Shown one piece after another: positions 44,964-56,689 of a stretch of DNA of 64,000 nucleotides (the first letter of the stretch is position 1; every line of letters starts with the position of its first letter). The position numbers and the translations under genes were made by a program. Below the pieces are notes generated by a model. The model was not told the origin of the DNA. It saw only the letters and a list, made by a program, of their open reading frames with translations, and searched no databases. This DNA is from Chloranthus sessilifolius (taxonomy: Eukaryota; Streptophyta; Magnoliopsida; Chloranthales; Chloranthaceae): NCBI GenBank assembly GCA_021018995.1, contig CM037596.1, forward strand, positions 70,349,367 through 70,413,366. The letters run 5' to 3'.

Positions 44964-47589
44964 TGTAATAGCCCGAAAAATCACGCAAAACTATGACCTC
45001 GGGATCCGTGCCCGATTGGTCACAAGTTTGACCAATTAGGAGATCAAGAGTTAGTATAAGATGTGATGAACGGGCGAGATGTGATAGTTTGAGTGATTAT
45101 GTGGTGTGTAATGTAAATGAGAAGTCACTTACACCTACTGCGGTGTATGTGCTTAACACACAAGGAGGGAGATAGATAAAAGGGTTTAATAGCCCTAAAA
45201 ATAAGGGTTTGATGTTGTTGAAGGAGAGGAGTAAAGAAGAGAGAGAGAGTAAAGAGAGTGATTAATGCAAGGAGTGAATGCTAGTTGAGGAAGAGAGATT
45301 CAAGCATTAAAGAGGCCGATTCAACGCGAGGGATCCGTTAGAACAAAAGCTGGAAACCCTAGCCTTCCAACCCTAGAATTGAAATCAACTGGAGATCTAT
45401 TCAAGGTAAGATTTTTGTAAATAAAATGCATAGATTATAGGGGTTAAGTTGTAGTTGAATGTGGGTCAAAATCTTAGGATAATGGCTTAGAAAAATAGAA
45501 GAAAAAGTGTGAAAGAAGATTAGGAAGAACAGCTCGAAAAGGGGCTGAATCTGACAATTTCGATTAATCGAAATTGGATTTCGATTAATCGAAATTGGCC
45601 AGGAAGTTGAAAAGTCAGAGGACCCCGATTTCGATTAATCGAATTTGATTTCGATTAATCGACTTTGGATTTCGATTAATCGATTTGGGGATCGATCAAT
45701 CGACTGAGAACCTCCAGTGGACCCCAGGGGTTGAAGGAAATGACTTGAGGAAAAATCGACTAATCGAAATGGGATCTCGATTAATCGATTTTAGTTTCGA
45801 CTAATCGATTTGGGATCGATTAATCAACTTGTGAAACTCGACTGTTCGAACTGAGAGTTTACTTTGCGAAAAGAAGAATTTCGATTAATCGAAATTGGAT
45901 TCGATTAATCGAATGAAAACTCATTGTTGACGGTGAAATTACTTCTTAAAAGAAGAATTTCGATTAATCAAAATTGGATTCGATTAATCGAATGAAAACT
46001 CGACTGTTCGAACTGTGAATGGACTTTGCGAAAAGGAGAAATTCGATTAATCGAAATTGCTTCGATTAATCGATATTGACCTTCGATTAATCGATTTTGG
46101 AATTCGATTAATCGACTGAGATAAACTATGTTGACTTTTAGGTTTGACTTTAAGATTCTTGGGGGATCTTATACCTTCTTTATTGCATCCTTTGTGATGT
46201 GTTTCACCTGTTATGTGGTACCATAGGTGGTACGTGTGGACTAGTGCACAAGGAGCCACGTGGGACCTTGATGCATTGAACAAATGAAGACTTGAGGTAG
46301 GGAACACCTTGAACATGTACTTTATTTTACAAGAGCATGTATGTAGTGATATAGATTTCCATTCAAATATTTTACTGCTTAAAGAATTGTGAAGAGTGTG
46401 TGTGTGTGTGATATTCATAAGAGTAAACTAATGAGCCATCCCCAGGGGATGAAGAAGTAAAGAGATAAGAGCATCAGGTGTGATGCAAGTAAATGGATAC
46501 ATCCCAGGGATGTATCCAAGGATTGAATCATGTTTGATAGGGCCTAACTGATATAAGATAGCACCCTTACACGGTGAATAACTATATGTAAGGCACCGAT
46601 ATTTTTGTTATTTGAGGTTTGATAGGGTACCCCACCGACGTGGCGGGATATCCACGACTGACACGGCAGGATATCCGTGACCGATACGGCGGCGAAACCG
46701 TAGGCCAGTGCGGAGGCTTATCCGTACATAGTAAGCACACCCTAGGGGTGTTGATTGAGACAAGTGAAACCCCGCCACCAATCCCCAGGGGAAAGGGGCT
46801 TGGGTACTATATGGTATTCCCAGGGAATACATTAAAACTGTCTATATAGATGACGATGAAGGGTATCTCATCGGGGCTCGATGCTATATTGCTCGGGGAT
46901 TACTTAAGTTGAAAGTTTAAGTTTTGCTTTAGGCCTTCTCAGCATCATTCATGAGTAAATGAAAATACAAGTAATCAACAGTAAAACGAAATGCTTTTTA
47001 ACTGTTTTATCAATAATTGCATAGACACATCATGCATGGCATATCATGGAATACATGTGAGTTATAATTTATATGTTCAAACTGTGTTTGTTCCCTATTG
47101 AGCTAGGATGTAGCTCACCCTATAGACTATACGTCGCAGGTCCACTATTAGCAATCGCCATGGCTTGGAGACGCCGATCCCTGAGCCGGATCTTCTTGGC
47201 GAAGAGTTGGAGCCACCTCCAGAGGACTTCTTCTAGAGGACTCCGTTGTGCCACTTTGAGGGATTTTACAGAGAGTTTTGTACGGCTTGGTATGTCAAGC
47301 CTTGATTTTGTTAAAACCATGTATATAAGGTTTTGGATTATTCTTTTGGGGCGAACCATCCGTGATGATTTCTATCATCGATGGTTCGGATCGGTTCTCC
47401 ATTCATGCAGAGGCATGAGGGTAGAACTGTCTTTTGGGAAGTTATTAATATAGATTTAAATTCCGCAAATTTCTTTCATTACGCTTTTGATGCTTGATAT
47501 ACCAATGTTCCGTGCTTAGCTAAAGGGCACGGTCAAGATGATCGTGCTGATGGCACGGGTTTCGGGGTGCCGAAATCCGGGCTGTCACA
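44964..47589 (+). repeat. Element 3 LTR C, full length
   Basis: 2626 bp from tgtaatagcccg to gggctgtcaca. The first 250 bp differ from A and B by many substitutions (for example gattggtcacaagt for gatcggtcataggt), while the last 770 bp are nearly identical to the tail of A. About thirteen exact CGATTAATCG words lie at 45558-46118. Confidence 0.88.
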
Positions 47590-47594
47590 TCTAT

Positions 47595-49620
47595 TGAATA
47601 CTTACATTATATTTAATGTAATTAATTCGTGATTTCTTTGACCCCAGCATGTGGGGAGGCTTAGTTTGTTAGTTCAATGTGTTTAATCACTTTTTGGTCA
47701 GGGGTTCAAACTACCTAAGCATTTAAGTTATTTTAATTTTATTTTGATCTTTTGAGGTTGAAGCCTATACACCTAGAAAAAAGCTGCATGAGACTTACAT
47801 CTGAACCAAGCGAAAAGGAGAGAAATGTCCTTAGAGATTTCATGTGCACCACAAAGGGGTTTCTCCTTGGGATTCAAACGTACACGCGCGCGAAAGAGAG
47901 ACAGACACCCCGGATCACATGTAAAACCTAGATTGAGCATTAAATCAGATGGGTACATTCGTATCTTCTTCAATCTCTCACAGATATAGAGTAAATAGGG
48001 TCTTAGCATGAAGTTTAATGGAGCTATTTGAAGAAAAAACCGAAAAATCAACCTAGTTCTCTTGTGTTTGACACCTATGGTAAACCATTGACCCTAGAGC
48101 CTCAACACTTCACGAGGAATTCATGCAATTTTGACCCTAGGGACCTCCCGGTTCAGCCTAAACCCAAACTGGGCCCAGCCATGGGACCCGCTAGCCCAGC
48201 TGGCTAGCCTCATAGTAGATGGGGAATTCACAGTTCCAACCTATTCGCATTAGTGTGCCACGCCGGGGTAATGTGTCCAACCCTCCCACGGTGACCCAAT
48301 GTTGAGGCCTCCAAGCTCCACGCTTGCTTGATACGCAGTGCATGAGACACGTGCGCCTGCGTGCGGGAGGCTCACAGAGGCATACCACCCATATGCACGC
48401 CTGCCCATCCCCTGGTGCTAGCAAACAAGTCAGCGCTAGCGCCAACCTGCGGGCGGTGCACATAGCCAACACTCGCACGCTAGCACGACAAACCAGAGGC
48501 TATAAATCCTTGCAACCCTTAGGGCTAGGGCTGGCCAGCGGCCAACCAGCCAGCTAGCTATTAGCACCAATAGCAGCCTGACCATCTGAGCCACCACCAT
48601 AGCCTCCGTAGCTAGGGCCTTGGGGGGCCTTCAATTTAAAGCATGGGTCAACATTTGACCCTCTAAATCTTGCAAACTGTGCACATTCAAGGAATGTGAC
48701 AAATGTACTACCCTTATTTTTAAGCATACATTATAAGTATACATCATAGAGTTCAGATATCCTAAATTGCGCTCTGAATTTCAGAATGATGTGAATCGAC
48801 CATAATGCCACTATTGACTATGATTGTGCATTTCGAGATTGTTTTGAATGGTTTTGGGCGTATGAGTTGTCCATCTCAATTAACTTTCCAAGATCTATGG
48901 AACGACTCCAGAATCGCTGGGTTCACACACTGTTTGCAAAATTTAACTTTTAGATCAAACCATTGACCCAAACTTCAAAAGGGTATAACTTGCTCATGCG
49001 AACTCCAATTCACGCGTAGATTGGGATGAAACTTTTGTAGCAATCAGACGTCATTACAAAGATCATGATTCCACCTACTAGACTGGGATGAAACTTGTGA
49101 TGAACATAACCTAGTCTGTGTAGCTCCATTTTCAGTGAGGTACATTGATTAAAAGCTTATTGTGAGTACTTTTCCTTGCTGTAACATTCACTTCAATTGG
49201 TCATATCTTTACCAATTGAACTTTGATTGCAATGTTCTAGATGTTGATGGATTCTCTTTCAGAGTACTTTCATCGATTTAAAATTCATTGTGATCGGAGA
49301 TCATTTGCAAAATCACTATTTTTGGGGTTACATGTTTTCGATGAATTGTGATATTTAGTAATGATTTAACAGTAATATTATACATTGGTATGAGGTTAGT
49401 GTGGTTGTGTAAAAGAAAATAGAGGAAGATAGAGTGTGGTAGCAAGATGGGTTTGGTAGTGGCCAGGTGTGAGTCCATTGTGTAGAGGGGAATAGACTGG
49501 GGGGAGAATTGGGTTCGGTGGTGGTCAACAGTCGCTAGAAAATGAGAGGGAAAACAAGGTTGGGGATGTTTTGATGAGTTTTTAGGCATTTTTCTCGATG
49601 GTTTTCCGGCCATCATAGGC
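47595..49620. other. No gene seen; GC-rich patch
   Basis: At 48150-48600 a GC-rich stretch has many gctagc and agccagct words and a TATA-like gctataaatcc (48499-48509); it could be an old LTR or promoter. The rest is unremarkable. Open frames here (for example 49278-49631, minus) have no family signature. Confidence 0.45.
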
Positions 49621-49628
49621 AGGGGGAC

Positions 49629-49844
49629 CATGGATCAAAATATCGTTCGATACCGATACGTATCGGTATCGGAGGTGGACGATATGGTACATTAAATGTA
49701 CCGTATCGCCCTTTTATATGGCTAATACTGAACAGTACATTCAATGTATCGTCCGGTATGTTACTGTTCAGGTACGTATCGTCCGATACGTACTCGTTTT
49801 CGGCTCGGACGATACGTACTGGTTTTCCGGCATTTTGATCCATG
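49629..49844. mobile_element. hAT-like MITE, 216 bp
   Basis: Terminal inverted repeats catggatcaaaat and attttgatccatg. The flanking 8-mers agggggac and gcggggac match at six positions, consistent with an eroded 8-bp duplication. The interior is full of cgatacg/cgtatcg words. Confidence 0.7.
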
Positions 49845-49852
49845 GCGGGGAC

Positions 49853-50464
49853 ATCGGGGTTTGATCCGGGAAGGAAGAGGGATGTAAGAGGAAGAGAGTG
49901 ATGATGGTGGCTCGTGTCGAGAGGTCCTAGTGTAGGCGAGGCTATTTGGAAAAGGTAAAGGAATGCATGGTTGGACCTGTGATAGTTGGCCGCTTTTCTA
50001 GCAACACGAAGTGTCAGTGGGGATTGGGTTGGTTGATATGAAAGAATGTTGTATAGAGAGCATGAGAGTAGTGGTGGTCGAATGGGTTAGTGATTAGGGT
50101 TGCTAGAAAATGGTAGCAAGTTAGGGGTTTGGGCTTGGTTGTACAAACCATTTAGCCTTAAATTAGTTTTTTTGGCAAGTTGCCTACACAACAAAGGCCG
50201 AACAACGGTTGAGGAAGTATGCGGAGGGGAAGAGGGACGGTAGGTGGCACAGTGTGGTCATCAGGTAGCCGTGGTGGTCGAACTGAGTGTTTGTAGGTAG
50301 AGTTACAGAGAGAGTAGGAAGGTGGGAACGTGGGGTTGCTCGTCAGAGTAGAGGAAGAAGATTAGAGGGTTGGGGGCTCACTAGTGTCGAGTGGAGCACC
50401 ATATGTGCCATCTGCTGGAGAGAATAGGAGGAGATGATGTAGAGAAGATGTATGTGGTGCAGTC
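49853..50464. other. No gene seen
   Basis: G-rich sequence with repeated ggtggtcga and gttagggtt words. No coding, RNA or mobile feature with clear limits. Confidence 0.45.
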
Positions 50465-51507
50465 AGAAGAAGAGGGAAGAAAGCAAATAACACTAGAGGA
50501 CTATATTGCTTCTAAATATGTCAATTAAGAGTTACAACTAATGCTCTTTATATAGAGCAACACATAAGTGAAAAAAATATTTTTAACCAATATGGGACTA
50601 AACCACATACTCTAGACTCACTAGATACTGACACAACACTATCTCCAACACTAATACATTAAAAGGTTTTACATCAAGTTGGATATTTCATAATGTGAGT
50701 CAACTTGCCAACTAATACATTAAAAGGTTTTACATCATAAACTCCCCCTTACAATAAATACAGTCTTAACTTGATGTCCACGATATAACAAGTGACTATA
50801 TTGTACCTACTATGAACACCTAATATCTTGGTGCACTCCCGCACTCAAGCGAACATGTGATACTCACTAAGGTCCTATAAGTTAGTTTAACCTTTTTACG
50901 TGATCATGACCTCTCCCTAATGCATCGTAAACTTACTTTACAAAACTTGTTCTTGACACCATTACATCATGACCTAAATACAATCTAGGTATGTTACACA
51001 CATGAGCCATTTTACAACACTTGTAGACAATTGGGGGTTACAAGGCACAAGATTCCATTCATCTAGATCTAATCAGCAGTCATCCATCGCTCATTCGCTT
51101 CACACTTTGAATTTCACAAACATTAGAGCATTGGAAAAGTGACATGATTTTCAGAGCAGCTTCAACAGATTTCGGGGCAGTAAAGTCCTTGGCATGGAGA
51201 CATTTTATTTATTTATAACTATACAATAAAATATCTTAGCACACCATTCATCTTGCATGCATTCATACACTATTTCTGTTCCACAGATCTCTGTGCACAC
51301 CACCTTCCCTTCTTCTTTTTTTAGTTTCTAATACAACTTGAGAGTTGCACCAGCCATTACCATATACAACTGCATCTAAGATGCATGCCACTAAGACTCT
51401 ACACAACCATATACAAAGACGAGAATCGGCTCCTCTCCAGAAGCCTGTCCTCCACCACAACTGCAAGCAGCAACCACTATGCCATCTCCTCTTCTTCTTC
51501 TTCTTCT

Positions 51508-51570
<63 letters not shown>

Positions 51571-52712
51571 TTAATTAATTAATTATTTTTATTTTTAAAT
51601 GTAACAATATTCCAGCAACAGCTTCAACAACATAACATCATGTAGCCTAAAAAATGGAGACATGGTCTCACGAGATTTCACAAATCTCTCTTGATTCTCA
51701 ATTGAACTCAACAAGATCATAAAAAATAAGTGCAGCACTACCTCTTAGGATGATTCGGAATCTCAAGACCCAGATTGAACAGCACCAGGTCACACAACCA
51801 GCAGATCTGTAAATCGAGCAGGTGAAGACCCGAGGAAGAAGACTTCAAAACACATGCTTCCAATCCTCAAATGAAAATGCTCCTGAAGAATAGATTGATC
51901 CCCATAAAATTCCGATCCAAACCCCGTTCATAAATTTAGATTATAGGTCAAAGGTTGACCTAGGGCTGAGGTCAGCCAAGAAATCCGTGAATTCTTTCTT
52001 TTAAAAAAAAAATCCCTTTTTTTCCTCCTTCAATGGCTGCTACAACACCATCTTCTAATGTTTTACTTTTTTAAGGCAGCTCCATGGTTGCAACACCCAC
52101 ATAATGGTGGTTTCCATATAGCACCACCATTTTTTATTTTATTTTTTGTTTCTTTTTTTCGCTATGCAACAGCCCATCATGGCTGCACAACAGCCTTCAA
52201 TGGCTGCTACACTGCAACCCTCCTTTCTTCTTTACTCTTCTCATAGCTACTAATTAGATTTAAGGAGAGACCATGGCCACATAAAAAGGTGAAACTAACC
52301 TATAGTTAGTGAGTACCGCATTATCGCTTGAGTGCGGAAGTGCACCAAGTCGTTAGGTGTTCATAGTAGGTACCACATGGACACTTGTTATATATATTAG
52401 ACATCAAGTGAAGACTGTATTTGTTGTAAGAGGGTGTTGATGATGTAAAACCTTTAATGTATTAGTAGGCAAGTTGGACTTCCACATCATGAAAGATCCA
52501 ACTTGAGAGGTAGTGTTGGAAATAGTATTGTGTTAGTGTCTAGTGAGTCTAGAGAGTATGTGGCTTAGTACCACATTGGTTAAAAATATTTTGTCCACTT
52601 ATATGTTGCTCTATATAAAGAGGATTAGTTGTAACCCTTAATTAATACATTTAGAAACAAGATAGTCCTCTAGTGTTATTTGCTCTCTTCTCTCTCTTCC
52701 CTCTTCTTCTCC
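50465..52712. repeat. Large inverted repeat of LTR-like arms
   Basis: The left arm 50465-50893 and the right arm 52289-52712 are reverse complements with moderate divergence; shared words include caaataacactagaggacta, tatatagagcaacac and actcactagatac. In plus orientation the right arm reads agtgttggaaatagtattg and later tctatataaagagg, which looks like a copia-type LTR start and TATA. The 1.4 kb loop has no coding region; it holds (CTT)n/(CT)n at 51489-51564 and repeated gcaacagccc/atggctgc words near 52030-52210. Confidence 0.75.
51489..51564. repeat. (CTT)n(CT)n microsatellite
   Basis: About 24 bp of CTT repeats followed by about 52 bp of CT repeats; aattaattaatt follows. Confidence 0.95.
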
Positions 52713-52909
52713 AATAAACCCTAATATGGGTACTTCTTTTTCATTTATTTTATCGTTTATTTATTCTATCAAAAACCTAGAGAGAGACATGATAGTGAGA
52801 GAAAGAGATGGAGATGGCGTGCACGTGTTGGGTTCGAGTCGGTGTGGTAGCTGGTGCGGCTAGGCAGTGGGAGGGTGGTGGTTGTGGCGAGAAGTAGTGT
52901 CGTGGTGAG

Positions 52910-54016
52910 CATTGTCACCAAATTCGCCGAATTTTTCAAAAAATCACGAATAATTTGCGTTTTATAAGTTTTACATTTGATTCTCGAATTATTGAAAAAA
53001 TGGTATTATTCGCACATTTCACGAATTATTTGCGAATAGTACTTTAAGTAATAAAATGGGGCTTGTTGCCCGATTTCATCTGCGCGGCTTGTGCGGTTGC
53101 ATCTGCAAGCATGGGTACCTCGCAATGCGTTGAGAAGTAGGGTTTAGTTTTAAAACTTAAAACACTAAATGGAAAAAAAACTCCAAGAGGAAACCTATTC
53201 CAAAGTCTAAATCCTATTTCTCCTCTTTCATTCTCGTCTCTGTGGATAAGACTCCGACTGCAATGACGTGGCGACTCGGCTTCCAGCCTTCCTCTCTACT
53301 CTCCATAGTTCCACCAGCAATCCAAGCACCAACTGTGCCTGCAAGACTCTAAGGAAGAAGACAAGACTAAAAGACGAGCCTTCATCCACTGCTTTGATAG
53401 ATTCAGATTTTTTTTTAATTCCTCCTTCACTTTCATGATGGATCCTTGCTCTTGTTTCTCAGGGATTTTCCATAGATAATAGGTACCCATTTGATCTTTA
53501 TTACTATTATTATTATTATTTCATAATGTTTTGTGAGGGTGGATGGATTGATTCAACTGTTGGTTATAAGGAGTTTCTTAATTAATTAGCTTCGACTTGG
53601 GTTTCCAATCTTCAATCCCCAACTCATGAGGTTGGGTACTTGGTTGATTGGGTTTAGGTATCATGGAGTCTTTGGACAATGAAATTATAATGAAATCATT
53701 GGACCCACATTAATCCATCCAACACAATGAATTTAGCATAATCAGATATTATGATTGTTATTTTTTTGGTTATACTTTGTTGCTTTTTTACATTATTTCA
53801 TATATAAATGATTTAATAATGTGTTATCTTCTTTAAAAATATATATTAAAAATTAAAATAAACGTCTAATTTATAGAATATATATTTTTATCTCTTATAG
53901 TTTTAATTATATTTTTAAAATTTTTAAAATTTTCTTCCGAACTTTCTCGAGTATTTCCCGAACTTTCCAAATTTTGCCGGAGTTTAACCTTGTTGAACCC
54001 CGAGTTGGTGACTATG
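52910..54016. mobile_element. Long relative of the PNO1 exon MITE
   Basis: The ends cattgtcaccaaattcgcc (52910) and ttggtgactatg (54005-54016) face each other. About 130 bp at each end match, in reverse, the two ends of the MITE at 1169-1491. The 850-bp interior is unrelated and has no transposase. The right end abuts the first base of element 2, so a target duplication cannot be read. Confidence 0.5.
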
Positions 54017-54798
54017 TGATGGAGACATCCGATTCAAGCAGATGCCCGTAACCTATCGAAGGTGAAAGAAGAACGTGAAAGTGTTTTAATTGATTATGAT
54101 TCTTTTAATAAGCGGTTTGTTTTAGGATTAGTTTCCTTATTTGAATTATTTAGGGGTCAAGTACATATATGTGATATGTGATTGTTAATTTCGTCAGTTT
54201 CAGCTCAACCATCGAAAAAGTGGTCATAAGTCTATCAATATATATCGGAATTATGTGATTCTTGTCTTGTTGGAAAACTACTTCGATAGAAGAGCGATTC
54301 TTCTTCCCGCGTGCAGTTTGGGGCGAGTTCAACTTTTCTCTCTTTTCTATCTTTCTTTATCTGCGAGTAACGTAAGTGTTTAAACCCAAGGTAGTTAAGG
54401 CGGTGTAGCGAGATCATGATGAAGAAGGTCGCTACGCCATGGCGTGGCCATAGCGAAGCCATGGCGAGGCTATTTATTATTATAATTTTAAAAAAATTAT
54501 TTTATCTATTCATTAGTAGAATTTTCATTTTATATTTTTTATATAAGAAAAAAAATATAAGAAGAAAAAAATTCAACTACTAAGGCATCATACTTTGATT
54601 CTAATATTTAGGATTTCATATTCTAGGAGTAAACAAATATTAACAAATATAAATCAAATATGGAACATCAACAAATTTGCAATATGGTACGTATAAATAA
54701 ATAAATATGAAATATCAACAAATATAGAATATTAAATAATATGAAATATTAAGTACACATACAGTAGTGTCGCCGACACTGGTGTTGGTAGCTGCTGT

Positions 54799-54835
<37 letters not shown>

Positions 54836-55430
54836 AGGATTTTGTAACTTATAAGTTGAGGTTTTGTGACTTGTAAGTTAATTTTTGTAACTTATATATT
54901 ATAAAAATGTCATAAATTATAAGTATTATACGTTATTATCCAAAAAATAAAATAGCGTGCACAGCGACGCCATAATGCTATTCTGCTATGGCGACGCCAT
55001 GGCGTCGCTATTTAGCCATCATGGCTATTTGGTTATATATGACGTTTTCCATTGCCATTAGCCATAGCGAGACCATAGTGAGGCTATAGTGTGGCCTTGA
55101 CAACCATGTTTAAACCCTAACCTATCCATTTCATCATTAAATCTATTATTTGCCTTTCTTTTCACACGGTATTGAAAAAACTCACTTATGAGTTTGCTTG
55201 AAACCCTAAAACTGTCGGAGATCTAATCATTCTCTAAGAACCCTAATCTCCTAGATTCGATAGGGAACGTACGCGAAAGTAACACTAACTCGGGCTAGAT
55301 TTAATTCATTTAGTTGAAAGTTTTATTATTTTCTGTGATAAACTGTTAAGGAAATCTGTATTTTAATTACTTATACTAATTTTCTATTAATCTCAGCCCT
55401 AGCATTTGCATTGTGTTAGTTTCCGCATCA
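54017..55430 (+). repeat. Element 2 5' LTR with nested MITE
   Basis: Starts tgatggagacatccgattca and ends ttccgcatca. Without the MITE at 54388-55108 and its duplication it is about 684 bp. tggtattagag at 55434 resembles the initiator-Met primer site. Confidence 0.82.
54388..55108. mobile_element. Mutator-like MITE, 721 bp
   Basis: Flanked by tttaaaccc (54379-54387 and 55109-55117), a 9-bp duplication that can be read as up to 11 bp. Imperfect terminal repeats: aaggtagttaaggcggtgt on the left, gtggccttgacaaccatg on the right. It holds (GA)n at 54801-54832 and many catggcg/cgccatgg words. A half copy lies at 3539-3890. Confidence 0.82.
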
Positions 55431-55500
55431 GATTTGGTATTAGAGATTTGTCAGTGTTCATATAGGTTCTAGGGTTCATTTTGTTTTGTCTGGCATAGTA

Positions 55501-56680
55501 ATGGATCCCATCAAGATAGAATCCCTCATTAATGAACTTGAGTCTAAGTAGACCGCGAGTCAAGCCGATCTCCAAGCGCAGATGACTGTTGACCACAATC
55601 AATTGCAAAACCAATTGCGTGATCAACAAGCCCGGCATGAGGCTTTGGTGACCCGCATCGAAGAATTGAATGAGATCATCATTGAGAATCATTTTCGAGT
55701 CCACATTAATGACCATAGGAGAGATGGTTCTCACTGGCGTCATCTTCAAACCAATCAGGACGACAAAATCACGAAGTCCGTTAAAATGGACGCTCTTACT
55801 TTTGATGGGAAAAGACAACCTAAAGTCTATCTCAAGTGGGTGACTGGCATGGAAAACTACTTCGAGTGGTATGCCATGTCTGAGGAACGTAAAGTTCGGT
55901 TTGCCAAGGTCAAGCTTATGGGTTAAGCTAGGCTTTACTGGATGGGGATAGAGTGTCGTAGGCAATCCCAAGGTCTTCTTCCCATTTCCACCGGGGATGA
56001 CATGAAGATTCAACTGAACAAGAAGTATGTTCCTCTTTCCTATGATGAACGTCTTCTTGATCAATGACAATCACTACGCCAAGGGAATTCACTGGTCAAA
56101 GAGTGCATTGATAAGTTTGAGGACCTAATGTTCCAGGGCCAATGTGAATGAACCGGAAAGGGAACTCATTCCATACCCCGTTATTGATCTAAATGAGTGT
56201 TTCTCTAGAGTTGAAGAGTTAGAACGGTACCTCAAGACCCCTCAAACCAAACGTTTCGATACTAGTGGGTCCGGTTATAGGTCTAACTATCCTTAGTCAA
56301 AACCCAACGTCAATACCTCGTCAACGAGGACTGACTCAGTTGCTACACCAATAACCAAAGTTGATAAGGGTAAAGGTCCAATGCTTGAAGCCCCCTAGAG
56401 TGGTGGTCAAAACAAGTGTTACAAGTGTCATGGCTTTGGACATTTTGCAGCACAATGTCCCTCCCGAAACTTGTTCATAACCGAGGACGTTAAGAATGAG
56501 CAAGATAAGGGAGAAGAAGTTTATGAGCCTGAATCGTTCCCTAGTGATGAGGAAGATCTTGCAGGGGAACGGACTGTGACTTGTCTTAGGGAAGTCTCCT
56601 ACCCCATTGAGGAGGGTAATACTTCACAGGATCTTGTAGTTAGATGTGCTCTAACCCAATCTAAGGAGAGTGATGATTGA
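55501..56680 (+). pseudogene. Element 2 gag
   Basis: ATG 55501 gives MDPIKIESLINELESK, then a stop. The frame goes on with a coiled-coil-like stretch (QNQLRDQQARHEALVTRIEE), MDALTFDGK, YLKWVTGMENYFEWYAMSEE and VRFAKVKLMG to a stop at 55926. Further pieces read MKIQLNKKYVPLSYDERLL. A zinc knuckle, C-YK-C-HGFG-H-FAAQ-C, lies at 56417-56458, followed by an acidic tail to 56680. The knuckle differs from that of element 1 at only a few residues. Confidence 0.85.
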
Positions 56681-56689
56681 CGGCGGGAT

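Larger units (their letters stand above)
33605..47589 (+). mobile_element. Element 3: Ty3/gypsy retrotransposon with three LTR copies
   Basis: The outer ends tgtaataacccg (33605) and gggctgtcaca (47589) are flanked by a perfect 5-bp target duplication tctat (33600-33604 and 47590-47594). Inside are LTR A (33605-36173), a decayed gag-pol (36265 to about 41160), a palindrome-rich stretch, a GC-rich block, a truncated LTR B (43122-44963) and a full LTR C (44964-47589). B stops at ctatatggt and C begins at its own first base. Order of pol parts is protease, RT, RNase H, integrase, as in Ty3/gypsy. Confidence 0.88.

Noticed and set aside
34582..46418. Minus-strand frames with repeated INR and LIE words in the LTRs of element 3
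   Set aside because: They are translations of the CGATTAATCG palindrome array, not protein repeats under selection.
44767..46849. Pair of similar peptides beginning MIGYPTDVAGYP in two places
   Set aside because: They are the same noncoding stretch of LTR B and LTR C; in LTR A it is disrupted.
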